A stretch of 64,000 bases of DNA from Alphaproteobacteria bacterium. GTDB lineage: Bacteria; Pseudomonadota; Alphaproteobacteria; Micavibrionales; Micavibrionaceae. The position numbers and the translations under genes are program-made. Where the stretch lies: the NCBI GenBank assembly GCA_020443295.1, contig JAGRIJ010000066.1, forward strand, positions 16,599 through 80,598. The letters are read 5' to 3'. Numbering within the stretch: position 1 is the first letter of the stretch; each line of letters begins with the position of its first letter. The notes beneath the pieces were generated by a model that did not search any database, was not told where the DNA came from, and saw nothing but the letters and a program-made list of their open reading frames with translations. Of the stretch, positions 1 through 9,274 are shown piece by piece.

Positions 1-559
1 TTTCTCCCGCGGTCAGGTGGCCCTGGCTCGGCGTTGCCCGGGTTCGACTCAGGGCCAGAGGATACGAGGGCACCCCTGTTTCGCGCGAGAGAACATGCGC
101 CAGCAGCGCAGCCTGATTATATCGGCGGGACAGCAACCGCCAGCGATGCAGCGGCACAGGAATCAGAGCATCGGCTTTTTCCAGCAGGTTCTTGCCGGCC
201 TGTCTAAGCCACGGCGAGAACGTCCGGGCCATATGAGTCTTATCGCTGTGCTTGAAGGCAAGGATCAGAGCCCTGCTTGTATCGTTGTATTTGACGGCAG
301 AACGGGCAGCCGCGAAGGGCGGCGGCTGTTCGAGGCATGCCATACAGGCCCCCTCCCCGCCGTCAAACGCATCATATTCGAACGGCATTCCGCAGGTTTT
401 ACAGTATGGATCGGTAATGAAGTCCAAGCCCGCCCAGGCCTGCGGAGCCAGCATTCCCTGCCGGTCCACGATTTCGCCCGTAACCGAGCAGCGCGGCGGC
501 AGAACGAGGTCGGCAAAGCGGAAAAAAGTATTATAAAACCAAGAGTTACCGGGATTCAT
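1..559 (-). CDS. comF: ComF family protein (partial, runs off left edge)
   Basis: Reading the minus strand from the ATG at 559 gives an open frame to the window edge (186 codons, no stop). It starts MNPGNSWFYNTFFRFADLVL, followed by CSVTGE, then a zinc-ribbon-like pair CKTCGMPF and CMACLEQPPPF, then SAVKYNDTSRALILAFKH and IPVPLHRWRLLSRRYNQA. These are hallmarks of ComF-type phosphoribosyltransferase-fold proteins, linked to DNA uptake in naturally competent bacteria and widespread elsewhere. The PRPP-binding loop would lie beyond the edge, so intactness cannot be judged. It is divergent from the large methyltransferase gene. In many alphaproteobacteria comF neighbours an NDUFAF5-like gene, which fits this context. 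Confidence 0.9.
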   Translation of the reverse strand, partial: MNPGNSWFYNTFFRFADLVLPPRCSVTGEIVDRQGMLAPQAWAGLDFITDPYCKTCGMPFEYDAFDGGEGACMACLEQPPPFAAARSAVKYNDTSRALILAFKHSDKTHMARTFSPWLRQAGKNLLEKADALIPVPLHRWRLLSRRYNQAALLAHVLSRETGVPSYPLALSRTRATPSQGHLTAGE

Positions 560-733
560 CGTTCAATGCCACTTCTCATCTTTTCGTTGATCCGATATGG
601 ATTTCATCCTATTCATAAAGTCTGTGATTCGGCAATTGTAGCGGTTTTAGCATTAATTACTGGTGCTTTTCGCAGTCCTTTTGCATAATACAGAAAAAAA
701 TTGTAGGAATGTAAGGGGTAGCCACAACAATTC

Positions 734-3700
734 ATGACCACAGACCCACCCAACCCTCCGCCCGAGGATGACGATCTGCCGGGGTCCGGACTGGAAGAGT
801 ATGAGAGTCTTTTCGATCAGAAGCCGCCTGACTATATCGAGGAGCGGAACTATCTGCTCAAGGATATTCCATACGAAACCGTCCGGCAGGCCTGGTTTAC
901 ATTATCGCATCTTCTGATCGAGCCCGGCTCCAAGATCGTTCACATGGGGTGCGGGGACGGCGATCTGACCTATGCGATGGCGGTCTTGCGTCCGAGCATG
1001 AAGCTGGTCGGAGTGGACAAGAGCAAGCGCAGCATGAACAAGGCGCGCGAGAAATACAAACTCCACAATCTGGAGTTCAAGCACGGCGACGTCTCCAGCG
1101 ACCTGTTCCCACCCGGAACGATCGACGTCATCATCAATTCCTTTATCCTGCACATCGTGTTTTCCAATGCCCGTTATAACGAGCGGATCGTCAGTGATAC
1201 GCTGCGTAAACATTTTCATATGCTCAAGAATAACGGCGTGATGTTCATCCGCGACTATGCGCGCCCGCCTCCGCATCACTACATCCTGATGGAAATGCAC
1301 GATGAGGACAGCGATGGCGAGGATATCGCGGAACTCTCTGAAGCGGATCTTCTGGTGTGGTATTCCGAACATGCGCGGCCCAAGCAGGACCCCGGTTGCG
1401 GCGGATTTTTCCTTGAAGAGCTGCCGCCTCGCTTTCCGCGTACCCGCTTATTCAGGCTTCCCTTCAAGTGGGCGTACGAGTTCGTCATGCGCAAGGACAG
1501 CCGCGATAACTGGCAGCATCATCTGCCCTATGAATATACTTATTTCACTGTCGAGGAATTCCGGCGGGAGCTGCGCGTTCTCGGCTCAAGGGTCGAGTAT
1601 TCCGGGCCGCACTGGGATGAAAACTTTATTACGAAGAATTTCGACGGGCATTTCCGCCTTTATGATAATGACGGCAACCCGATGGGCGACCCTGCGACCA
1701 GTTTTATCGCCATTGCCCGGAAAATGCCCGAGCGCGAAAGCCTTGTTATCATGGAACGCCGGATTTCCGAAGATAAAGGTCCGCTTGAAATCAAGGCTCT
1801 GCGTAACGAACGAACCGGGGAACTGGTCGATATCGTTACACGCAGCCTGGAAATTGCCGAAGTCATCCCTTACCGGGTGACAGAGGACGGGCGCCTGAAC
1901 GTTTACCTGCATGACGGGATCGTGCGCGGAATTGTGAACGCCGTGCCCAGAGCCGGGCTGAATATCGACGGGCGGCAATGGTCCGGCCACATGGTCGAGC
2001 CTATTTCCATCGAATACCGGTACCTTAACGAGCTGGGCACCCTGACTGCTCCCAAAACAAAAAAATTCGCCCGGGAGTATATCGGCCTCAAGCCCAAGGC
2101 CGGGTCAGTTATTACGCGCGGGGCGGAATATTATCCCGATCCCAATTATATCGACGAGCGGGTTCATACCTATTATCTTGAGGTCGATGAGGGGCCACAT
2201 TCCATCCCGCCCAAAAACAAAATCTTTCATAACACGCAGTTCCGGGCCAAAAGCACGATCCGTGAAATCGGCGCCCAGCAGATTCTCGATGCCGTTTCAG
2301 TGGGCCTGATCCCCAATGGACGGCTGGAACTGCAAATTCTTGCCCTCTTCCAGCACCTTAATATGAAAGCCGAAAACTGGACCAGCAAGGATATCTCCAT
2401 GATTGCCGGAGAGATCGTCAGCACGCTGGATGTGAAGGAGTTCCTGAAACAAGCCGCCGAAAGTGACAAGCGGTTCCGCGAAGTCAAGGGCGCGGTCGGC
2501 CAATTAAGGACGGTGAACTCTATCTTTGTTGAAGAAGGGCAAAGCCAGGGCGGACGCGCGGGTCTTACTTCCGATCTTGCGGACTTCGTTATCTCGGATG
2601 AGAAAACGATCAATACTGCGGTTGTCGTTCCGCTGACCAAAAGCCTTAAAGGCGACATCCACGCAGGATTTACCATCAAACATACGCCTGTGCCCGAACG
2701 ATATGAAGGCAAAGGCATGACGGTCAGCGCACCGCAATTCAATATCCCGAAAGAAATCACCAACTACAAAATGCTCAAGCAGTTCATCGCGGAGAAATTC
2801 GGGGTGACGCCGGACATGGTGATCAAACTCGGGGAGAGCTATTACAGTCACGCCGGTATTACGCCAGAGAAGATCCACCCGTTCTGTATCATCGCGCCGC
2901 CCGCGTATCTGAAGGATCCGGAAATCAAGTTTATGCCGATCTACCAGTATATGCTGCTGTGGAGGAGTATTTCGCGCGAACCTCATTTTATGACTACCAT
3001 CGCGCGGGCTTATCGTTTTCTTCCCGGACATATGAGAACCAAGGCAAAATTCGACGTTCTGAAAATCCTTGAAGATCGTTTTAAGCAGGCGCAACCGGAC
3101 TGGACGGTCCCGGCCTCTTTTGAACCTGCCACGCCACAGGCTTTCAAGTCCGCGGGGGTTTCTTTCCATGAGCGCGCAAGCGAGGAAATGAAGATGCATC
3201 AGGCAGCAGGAACCGCTGCCGGAAAAAGTAAAGGGGACAAAGAAGAGAAGAAAAAGCCCAAGCAAAGAAATACTGACGTTTCAGCGCTCTACGGAAAGGA
3301 CAAGCCTTCCGATTACTACTCGAAAAAAGAACAGGAGAAGAAAGAGAAGAAGGAGCGTGCCAAACGTCTTTCACAGAAGAAAGGGGTGTTCCTGACCGAA
3401 CCCAAAGAAGCGAAGTTTGATGCCGATACGGAAGGGTTATCAGAAGAGCAATCCAAGGATCTGGATGTCGATATCACGAATGACGACGTCTATATCGTGC
3501 ACGAAGAAGAACTCGTGGATCTTATCGAAGGGCTTACGGAAGAAGACCTGAAAGCCGCTGAAGAAGCGATAGGCGACCGGGGATCCGGCGGGAAGGAAAA
3601 TGATGATTTTGATCCGGATGACTATGAGCTGGATGAGCATGACCTTGAAGAGCCCGATCCAGAGGATATCAGCTTAATCAAGGAGTTCGAAAAGGAAATC

Positions 3701-3760
3701 AAGGCGATTAAAGATGCGCTTGATGATGAAGACGACGACCCCGAACCGAAGCCTTCCTAA
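734..3760 (+). CDS. Large multidomain protein with N-terminal SAM methyltransferase domain
   Basis: The protein has 1008 residues. Residues about 40-330 form a class I SAM-dependent methyltransferase: motif I HMGCGDGDL near 70, an acidic motif II residue in LVGVDKS near 95, then HGD near 119 and a post-motif IINSFILHIVF. Residues about 340-800 form one or more folded domains I do not recognise, beginning EIKALRNERTGELVDIVTRS; parts recall a Nudix-like beta fold, but this is a guess. The tail from about 810 is low complexity, first lysine-rich then strongly acidic. The substrate is unknown. The gene is followed with no gap by the NDUFAF5-like gene, suggesting co-transcription. A GGGG stretch lies about 15 bases before the ATG, a poor ribosome site. 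Confidence 0.85.
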   Translation: MTTDPPNPPPEDDDLPGSGLEEYESLFDQKPPDYIEERNYLLKDIPYETVRQAWFTLSHLLIEPGSKIVHMGCGDGDLTYAMAVLRPSMKLVGVDKSKRSMNKAREKYKLHNLEFKHGDVSSDLFPPGTIDVIINSFILHIVFSNARYNERIVSDTLRKHFHMLKNNGVMFIRDYARPPPHHYILMEMHDEDSDGEDIAELSEADLLVWYSEHARPKQDPGCGGFFLEELPPRFPRTRLFRLPFKWAYEFVMRKDSRDNWQHHLPYEYTYFTVEEFRRELRVLGSRVEYSGPHWDENFITKNFDGHFRLYDNDGNPMGDPATSFIAIARKMPERESLVIMERRISEDKGPLEIKALRNERTGELVDIVTRSLEIAEVIPYRVTEDGRLNVYLHDGIVRGIVNAVPRAGLNIDGRQWSGHMVEPISIEYRYLNELGTLTAPKTKKFAREYIGLKPKAGSVITRGAEYYPDPNYIDERVHTYYLEVDEGPHSIPPKNKIFHNTQFRAKSTIREIGAQQILDAVSVGLIPNGRLELQILALFQHLNMKAENWTSKDISMIAGEIVSTLDVKEFLKQAAESDKRFREVKGAVGQLRTVNSIFVEEGQSQGGRAGLTSDLADFVISDEKTINTAVVVPLTKSLKGDIHAGFTIKHTPVPERYEGKGMTVSAPQFNIPKEITNYKMLKQFIAEKFGVTPDMVIKLGESYYSHAGITPEKIHPFCIIAPPAYLKDPEIKFMPIYQYMLLWRSISREPHFMTTIARAYRFLPGHMRTKAKFDVLKILEDRFKQAQPDWTVPASFEPATPQAFKSAGVSFHERASEEMKMHQAAGTAAGKSKGDKEEKKKPKQRNTDVSALYGKDKPSDYYSKKEQEKKEKKERAKRLSQKKGVFLTEPKEAKFDADTEGLSEEQSKDLDVDITNDDVYIVHEEELVDLIEGLTEEDLKAAEEAIGDRGSGGKENDDFDPDDYELDEHDLEEPDPEDISLIKEFEKEIKAIKDALDDEDDDPEPKPS

Positions 3761-4672
3761 ATGGCTATCTCTGATCTGACATCTCCGGCTGCAGTTTTCG
3801 ATAGATGTCGCGTGCGCCGGAACCGCGAGCGTAGCCAGCAAAATTTTAAAGAGCACAGTTTTCTTTTCGACTGGGCCGCGCAAGAGATGAAAGACCGGCT
3901 GGCTTTTATTAACCGTTCATTTTCCTCAGTTCTTCAGATTGGCGGGCATACTATGCGCGCTCTTGAGGACAACGAACAAATGGTTGGTTTTACCGCCGTT
4001 ATGGATTGCGCTTCTTTTTCTCCAAAGGACAAGCGTTTGTTTGTGCAGGCCGAGGAAGACTTTTTTCCTTTCGGGGCCGGAACACTGGATCTTGTTCTGG
4101 GCGCCATGACGCTGCACACGGTGAATGATCTTCCGGGCGCGCTGATTCAGATCCGGCGAAGCCTTAAGCCCGACGGGCTTTTTCTGGCTGCGTTTTTCGG
4201 GGGTGAAACCCTGTATGAATTACGGGATGTCCTGATCGAGTCAGAGGCCCAGATCAGGGGAGGAATCAGCCCGCGGGTCTTTCCTTTCGCCGACAAGCAG
4301 CAGGCCGGGGCCTTATTACAGCGCGCGGGATTTGCCCTGCCGGTTGTGGATTCGGAAATCATCACGGTCACCTATCCCAATCTCTTCCGGTTGATGCGGG
4401 AGCTGCGGGGAATGGGCGAAGGGAACGCATTGCGGCTGCGGGATAAAAGTTTTCCGGGAAAAACATTCTTCAGAAAAGCCGAAGATCTCTACCGCCAGCG
4501 TTACAGCGATCCGGACGGGAGAATTCGCGCAAGCTTTGAGATTTTGTTTATGATTGGCTGGGCACCGCACGAATCACAGCAAAAGCCGCTGAGGCCGGGC
4601 AGCGCCGAGACTTCCCTTGCCGAAGCGCTGGATACAATGGAAATCAAAACCGGAGATCGCACAAAACCATGA
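3761..4672 (+). CDS. NDUFAF5-like methyltransferase-fold protein
   Basis: The 303-residue protein resembles the alphaproteobacterial relatives of mitochondrial NDUFAF5, a complex I assembly factor that hydroxylates an arginine of NDUFS7. Evidence: N-terminal FDRCRVRRNRERS, the segment FPFGAGTLDLVLGAMTLHTVNDLPGALIQIRRSLKPDGLF, and FFGGETLYELRDVL, all typical of this group. The glycine-rich SAM loop is degenerate here (LQIGGHTMRAL instead of DLGCGxG), so classical methyl transfer is uncertain. The ATG directly follows the stop codon of the upstream methyltransferase gene, and its own stop overlaps the gloB start by four bases, so the three genes look like one operon. The exact target in this organism is inferred only from family. 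Confidence 0.8.
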   Translation: MAISDLTSPAAVFDRCRVRRNRERSQQNFKEHSFLFDWAAQEMKDRLAFINRSFSSVLQIGGHTMRALEDNEQMVGFTAVMDCASFSPKDKRLFVQAEEDFFPFGAGTLDLVLGAMTLHTVNDLPGALIQIRRSLKPDGLFLAAFFGGETLYELRDVLIESEAQIRGGISPRVFPFADKQQAGALLQRAGFALPVVDSEIITVTYPNLFRLMRELRGMGEGNALRLRDKSFPGKTFFRKAEDLYRQRYSDPDGRIRASFEILFMIGWAPHESQQKPLRPGSAETSLAEALDTMEIKTGDRTKP

Positions 4673-5388
4673 TTGATGTCACGATTATTCCTGTTCTGGA
4701 AGATAATTACGCCTACCTGCTGCTCTCTCAGGATGGGCTAACGGCTGTTGTCGATCCCGGAGAAGCCGGGCCCATCATCGATTATCTTGAGGCGAACGCC
4801 CTTACGCTTGATTATATCCTGAACACCCATCATCACGGGGATCATACCGCGGGAAACGCCGCTCTTAAAAAGAAATACGGTTCAACGGTACTGGGACCAG
4901 AGAAGGAACGGGGCCGTATTCCCGTTCTGGACCGCGGGCTGAGCGAGGGGGAGGTCTTTTCCTTTGGGCAGGAAGAGATGAAAATCATGGAAACGCCCGG
5001 CCATACGCTTGGCGCGATTTGCTTCTATTTTCCGGACAGCCATTGTCTTTTTACGGGCGACACGCTGTTCCTTATGGGGTGCGGGCGCCTTTTCGAGGGA
5101 ACCCCGGCGCAGATGTACCAGTCGCTCAAGAAAATTACCGCCCTGCCCGATGACGTGCTGATTTATTGCGGTCATGAATATACGCTGGAAGCTACCGATT
5201 TCTGCCTGTCGATCGAACCGGACAACGAGGCTTTGAAAAAAAGGCAGAAAGATATCCGTGTTCTCGACCAGCAGAAAAAACCCACGGTCCCCGCAACGCT
5301 GCGAATCGAAAAGGACACGAACGTCTTCCTGCGTGCCAAGACGCTGGAGCAGTTTACGGAATACCGAGAAAAACGGAATGTTTTCTAG
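4669..5388 (+). CDS. gloB: Hydroxyacylglutathione hydrolase (glyoxalase II)
   Basis: The 239-residue metallo-beta-lactamase-fold enzyme hydrolyses S-lactoylglutathione to lactate and glutathione, the second step of methylglyoxal detoxification in the cytoplasm. The binuclear metal motif THHHGDH is at about residues 53-59, with further metal ligands in ETPGHTLG and FTGDTLF, and a late GHEYT histidine. The C-terminal HAGH domain is present and ends FTEYREKRNVF. Length is close to the family norm (about 250). It overlaps the upstream gene in an ATGA arrangement, implying translational coupling. Its 3' end overlaps the convergent small gene by four bases. Confidence 0.95.
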   Translation: MIDVTIIPVLEDNYAYLLLSQDGLTAVVDPGEAGPIIDYLEANALTLDYILNTHHHGDHTAGNAALKKKYGSTVLGPEKERGRIPVLDRGLSEGEVFSFGQEEMKIMETPGHTLGAICFYFPDSHCLFTGDTLFLMGCGRLFEGTPAQMYQSLKKITALPDDVLIYCGHEYTLEATDFCLSIEPDNEALKKRQKDIRVLDQQKKPTVPATLRIEKDTNVFLRAKTLEQFTEYREKRNVF

Positions 5389-5735
5389 TTCGCAGACCCC
5401 TGCTCGGCCGATCTTTGCGGCGGGCGGCGGCGTTTTTGATTGTTCGAATCATGCGAACGCGGCGGAGACTGGAAATTCTGGTGGTCGTCCTCGCCTTCGG
5501 GGACACTTTCTTTCGATGAACGGTGAGAGGGAATGGGAATCGGCTTGGATGCGATATCCTGCCGCTCGCGCACAGCCAGTTCTATTTCCAGACGGGATGC
5601 GACTTTCCGCAGCTCGTGTATAGCGCCCTGCAGACTTTCCTGCGCCTTGCTATCGTTCTTTTTGGAGCGCCATTCCTCGTATGTCTTGGCACAAGCCTGT
5701 GAGGTTTCCTGCAGACGTTTTAGAATGTCATCCAT
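5385..5735 (-). CDS. Small charged coiled-coil hypothetical protein
   Basis: A 116-residue protein I do not recognise. The N-terminal 65 residues (MDDILKRLQETSQACAKTYE onward) are heptad-rich and likely helical or coiled coil. The C-terminal half is polar and rich in serine, proline, glutamine and arginine, ending KRRRPPQRSAEQGSAN, so probably disordered. The ATG at 5735 is chosen because GGAGAG lies seven bases upstream; a GTG seven codons earlier is also open. It is convergent with gloB. No domain, signal peptide or membrane segment is visible. Confidence 0.6.
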   Translation of the reverse strand: MDDILKRLQETSQACAKTYEEWRSKKNDSKAQESLQGAIHELRKVASRLEIELAVRERQDIASKPIPIPSHRSSKESVPEGEDDHQNFQSPPRSHDSNNQKRRRPPQRSAEQGSAN

Positions 5736-5841
5736 CTTTCGCTCTCCATCAGTCACTTCAGAACCGTTACTTTAGCCACAGGCGCGATTCTGTGCAAGCA
5801 ACCCATGAGGGGTGAATGCAAAAAAACTTGCCCACCGTCTC

Positions 5842-6885
5842 TTATTCGCCGCCAAATACGGTATTTAATTGCTGGGAGACCCTTATGAAGGTCGTGCGCT
5901 TGGAGAGTTCCTTGAGCTTTTTGGCCCCGACATAGGTACAGGCCGATCGCAGCCCGCCCAAAATGTCCTGCAGCGTGTCCGCCACATCTCCCCGGTAATG
6001 GATTTTGACCGTCTTACCCTCGCTCGCCCGGTATTCGGCCACGCCGCCCTTATGGCGTTTCATGGCAGTATCGCTGCTCATGCCGTAAAAAACGACATAT
6101 TTTTTGCCGTCTTTTTCGACAACTTTTTCTTCTGACTGGTCGTGTCCGGCAAACATTCCCCCCAGCATGACAAAGTCCGCTCCCCCGCCGAAAGCCTTGG
6201 CGATGTCGCCGGGAACCGTGCAGCCCCCGTCCGCACAGATCAGGCCACCCAGGCCATGAGCCGCATCCGCACATTCAATTACCGCAGAAAGCTGCGGGTA
6301 GCCTATGCCGGTCATTTTTCTGGTTGTGCAGACGCTGCCGGGGCCGATCCCCACCTTTACCACGTCAACCCCCGCAAGGATCAACTGTTCAACCATTTCT
6401 CCGGTTACCACGTTTCCTGCCATGATGGTCAGGCCGGGATGCCGCTCGCGCACCCGTTTGACAAAATCGACAAAAGCCTCGCTATAACCGTTGGCCACGT
6501 CGAGGCAGATCTTGTCGATCAGGCCGGGCTTTTTTTTCATAAAAGATTCAAATTTCTTTTCATCGGATTCCGTCATCCCGATGCTGTACCAGGAAGCCAA
6601 GACCGTTTTTCTGTTGTAAAAATCCAGCAGTTCCTGCAGGGGGTAATGTTTGTGAACGGCCACGGTCAGACCATTGCCGTCTTTCAGAAAGGCCCTGGCC
6701 ATCGCCATGGTTCCCACGCCGTCCATATTGGCCGCTATAACCGGAACGCCGCGGAAGGTCCGGCCGCTCCAGCGGAATTTGAATTCGCGGCTGATGTCTA
6801 CGTCCTTGCGGCTGACCAGCGTGGAGCGTTTGGGACGGATCAGGACATCCTTGAAATCAAGCTTGACACCTTCTTCGATACGCAT
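5842..6885 (-). CDS. guaC: GMP reductase
   Basis: The 347-residue IMPDH/GMPR-family TIM barrel converts GMP to IMP with NADPH and release of ammonia (purine salvage). The catalytic cysteine lies in [20 protein letters not shown], and [13 protein letters not shown] plus the phosphate-binding [15 protein letters not shown] follow. The start [20 protein letters not shown] and the absence of CBS domains match GuaC rather than GuaB. It is 36 bases downstream of a DUF1192 gene on the same strand, so the two may be co-transcribed. Confidence 0.93.
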   Translation of the reverse strand: MRIEEGVKLDFKDVLIRPKRSTLVSRKDVDISREFKFRWSGRTFRGVPVIAANMDGVGTMAMARAFLKDGNGLTVAVHKHYPLQELLDFYNRKTVLASWYSIGMTESDEKKFESFMKKKPGLIDKICLDVANGYSEAFVDFVKRVRERHPGLTIMAGNVVTGEMVEQLILAGVDVVKVGIGPGSVCTTRKMTGIGYPQLSAVIECADAAHGLGGLICADGGCTVPGDIAKAFGGGADFVMLGGMFAGHDQSEEKVVEKDGKKYVVFYGMSSDTAMKRHKGGVAEYRASEGKTVKIHYRGDVADTLQDILGGLRSACTYVGAKKLKELSKRTTFIRVSQQLNTVFGGE

Positions 6886-6921
6886 GGGTTACGGCCTTTG
6901 GTTGCGGGGTTATGGGTTACT

Positions 6922-7104
6922 TTACTTAAACAGCGAGGATGCTGCGTCCTGAGAAGCTTTCTTTTTCGTGATATCCTGACGAGCCCGGGAAATTTCCCCC
7001 TCCAGTTCAAGAATATACTCCTCCAGCTCGGCTACCGAGAGCCGCTCAAGGTTTCTTGGAAAGGTTCCATCGTTTTTTTTGCGGGGCAGTTCTTCGTCAA
7101 ACAC
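6922..7104 (-). CDS. DUF1192 family small protein
   Basis: A protein of about 60 residues with the DUF1192 pattern: an N-terminal FDEELPRKK motif, then LSVAELEEYILELEGEISRA, and ending KKKASQDAASSLFK. The family is a small alphaproteobacterial helical protein of unknown function. I choose the GTG at 7104 because it puts FDEELPRKK at the N terminus as in relatives. The frame stays open upstream to a TTG at 7179, which would add 25 unusual residues. It lies upstream of guaC on the same strand. Confidence 0.75.
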   Translation of the reverse strand: MFDEELPRKKNDGTFPRNLERLSVAELEEYILELEGEISRARQDITKKKASQDAASSLFK

Positions 7105-7356
7105 GGTACAATCCAGCTTGTTTCCGCCTAGATTAGAACCGGGCGGCGCGGAATGCAATCCGCAGGATCCTTTTTCCAATTCTTCTTTATGGGTAATAAA
7201 AGGCTGGATTTCGCCTCAACTATGGCTTATACAGTTCCAGTTCCCTAAAAAAATGTTTTTAAAAAACGTTGACCTTGGGACGGGTCGGCAGAAAAACCTG
7301 TTGGACTCTTTAGTGTTAAGTTTTTGTTTTATCTTAGTTTATTCAGGAGCAAAACC

Positions 7357-8100
7357 ATGGCCGCAGCCCCAAAGACAAAAGCCCCGAGCCTTTTAATGCC
7401 CAAAGCAACGGCCGTGTGGCTGATCGAGAACACCATGCTGACCTTCCGCCAGATTGCGGATTTCACGCTTTTAACGGAAATCGAGGTCGAGGCGCTGGCG
7501 AATGAAGAAATCGGGCGTGGGCTGGTTGGCCGTAATCCCTTGGAAAACCGCGAGTTGACCCAAGACGAGATTACCCGCTGCGAAGCCGATACGTCTGCGC
7601 GGCTCAAGCAGGCCAAGCGGGATCTTCCTCCTGTGAAAACCCGCGCCAAAGGTCCGCGCTATACCCCGATTTCCAAACGCGGGGACAAGCCTGACGCGAT
7701 TGCGTATATCCTTAAAAACCACACGGAAATTACCGATGCACAGATCTGCAAGCTTGTTGGCACAACCAAGCCGACGATCGCCTCGGTCCGCGACCGGTCG
7801 CATCCCAATACGCCAAACCTGCGGCCCCGCCATCCGGCCGAACTGGGGCTTTGCACCTACCAGGAATTTGAAAATGTGCTGACCAAGGCCCTGAAAGCCG
7901 CGGGCAAGGACCCGGAAACGCTCAAAGCCCAGATGGAGGCCGAGCGGGCCAAGCAAGAGGAATTTCTGGCCCAGCAGCAACAGGCGGAAGATGCAGACAA
8001 AGCCTCCGGCGGCTTCGATTTCTCAAACTTTCTGTCCAGCGGCGGGGCTGAGCCTCCAAAGGTGCCTGATTCTGAAGAAAAAGATCCTTTTTCGGATTAA
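7357..8100 (+). CDS. trcR: DUF1013 family cell cycle regulator (TrcR-like)
   Basis: The 247-residue protein begins MAAAPKTKAPSLLMPKATAV and contains LTFRQIADFTLLTEIEVEAL and a second helix-turn-helix-like stretch, ITDAQICKLVGTTKPTIASV. This is the DUF1013 family, nearly restricted to Alphaproteobacteria and annotated as the cell cycle transcriptional regulator TrcR. The ATG is supported by AGGAGC six bases upstream. The C terminus from about 190 is glutamine- and glutamate-rich and probably disordered. A strong intrinsic terminator follows, so it appears monocistronic. Target genes cannot be inferred here. Confidence 0.85.
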   Translation: MAAAPKTKAPSLLMPKATAVWLIENTMLTFRQIADFTLLTEIEVEALANEEIGRGLVGRNPLENRELTQDEITRCEADTSARLKQAKRDLPPVKTRAKGPRYTPISKRGDKPDAIAYILKNHTEITDAQICKLVGTTKPTIASVRDRSHPNTPNLRPRHPAELGLCTYQEFENVLTKALKAAGKDPETLKAQMEAERAKQEEFLAQQQQAEDADKASGGFDFSNFLSSGGAEPPKVPDSEEKDPFSD

Positions 8101-8118
8101 AGGCCCTGTCAGGAATTT

Positions 8119-8148
8119 AAAAAAGCCGGTTTTTACACCGGCTTTTTT
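8119..8148 (+). terminator. Rho-independent terminator after trcR
   Basis: Perfect 12-base inverted repeat AAAAAAGCCGGT / ACCGGCTTTTTT with a six-base loop, 18 bases after the trcR stop. The A/T flanks let it work on both strands, so it may also end the ydcH transcript. Confidence 0.9.
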
Positions 8149-8177
8149 AGTACTCATACTTACTTACTCAAAATCTT

Positions 8178-8375
8178 TTAACTTTCAGCGTCACACAGTC
8201 CTTCAATCTTTTCTTTAATAATGAGCTTCTGCTTTTTCAGTTGTGTGAGATAAAAATCAGTGGTGGAAAGATCCTTGCGTGCCTCTTCAATCTGGCGGGA
8301 AAGGTCTGCGTGTTTTTCCTTAAGGGCCTTGAGGTGGGGATTTTCCAAGAACGCAGAAGCTGCAGTAGCTGGCAT
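8178..8375 (-). CDS. YdcH/DUF465 family small protein
   Basis: A 65-residue helical protein with the DUF465 pattern: HLKALKEKHADLSRQIEEA near 14-32 and LKKQKLIIKEKIEGL near the C terminus. YdcH-type proteins are short coiled coils of unknown role, common in proteobacteria. The ATG at 8375 is backed by GAGGAG about seven bases upstream. It is convergent with trcR across the bidirectional terminator. Confidence 0.85.
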   Translation of the reverse strand: MPATAASAFLENPHLKALKEKHADLSRQIEEARKDLSTTDFYLTQLKKQKLIIKEKIEGLCDAES

Positions 8376-8628
8376 GAATACTTCTCCTCGTGTGGATATA
8401 TGAACAAAACATTAATGAATAATTTACTGTACACGAATCCCGAGGCGCTGGCAAAACATTCAACATATAAATCAATATTTTTTATTTAATATCAATATAA
8501 TATATGTGTTTCTTCAAGCTTAAAAATAGCCGTAGATGAAAGACAGACGTATCGAGAATCGTGCATGGATTTTTATTATGACAATAAAAAGATCAATGAA
8601 TGGTTAATATTATGAGGGAGCGCCAGCG
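8376..8628. other. AT-rich intergenic region upstream of the YdcH gene
   Basis: This 253-base AT-rich spacer lies between two minus-strand genes and must hold the YdcH promoter. The only clear structure is an AT hairpin at 8570-8590 (TTTTTATT / AATAAAAA, five-base loop) just after the DUF924 stop, which could act as a weak terminator. No short gene was recognised. Confidence 0.5.
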
Positions 8629-9180
8629 TTAAAACCCTGCGCCGGGCTGCTCGAGGTATTTCAGCTCTTCAGGCGTGCTGGTCCGGCCCAAAACCTCGTT
8701 GCGGTGCGGAAAACGGCCAAAACGCTCAATTATTTCCTTATGGCGCACCGCATATTCATAGCCTACGGGGTCCTCTTTCTTCATGGAGCCAAAGAGTTTA
8801 ACCGAGCGCACCTGATCCTGAATATCCTCACTGTGTTCGAAAGGCAGGTAGAGGAAACGGCGCCTGACGGGCGGCATAATCTGGTCGAATCCTTTATGCA
8901 GAGCCTCCTTGGCGACCAGAAGCGCCTTATGGTCTGTGGCGAAGGCCATCGGGCTGTCGCGAAAGATGTTTCGGGGAAACTGATCCAGAACAAGGCAAAG
9001 GGCCAGAGAGCCTTCCGCATCCTTAGCCCACGGACGGCATAAATCATCTGCGGCCATCTCGTAAGTGGTCAGAAAACGCTCGCGAATCTCCCGGTCATAG
9101 CTTTCGTTGACTTGAAACCATTGTTGGGGCTGGCTTTCCTCAAACCAAAATCTTAGAACTTCCTGCTTGGTATCCCGCAT
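8629..9180 (-). CDS. DUF924 family protein
   Basis: A 183-residue TPR-like helical protein with DUF924 signatures: VLRFWFEESQPQQWF at the N terminus, the conserved LCLVLDQFPRNIFRDSPMAF core, and a FLYLPFEHSEDIQDQ motif, ending with the HRNEVLGRTSTPEELKYL signature. The function of the family is unknown. It has no signal peptide and is probably cytosolic. It is followed 448 bases upstream on the same strand by nothing closer than petC. Confidence 0.88.
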   Translation of the reverse strand: MRDTKQEVLRFWFEESQPQQWFQVNESYDREIRERFLTTYEMAADDLCRPWAKDAEGSLALCLVLDQFPRNIFRDSPMAFATDHKALLVAKEALHKGFDQIMPPVRRRFLYLPFEHSEDIQDQVRSVKLFGSMKKEDPVGYEYAVRHKEIIERFGRFPHRNEVLGRTSTPEELKYLEQPGAGF

Positions 9181-9274
9181 GCGCCCTCTTCGCTTTTTTT
9201 GAGAATAATCAGGGCCACGGGATCGCGCAAACAGAAACGCTGAAAAAATAATTATAAGCGGTTTTTTACGGCTG

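Noticed and set aside
17..688. Open frame of 223 codons on the plus strand
   Set aside because: It is antisense to comF, which has clear family motifs in the minus frame; the plus product has no recognisable features.
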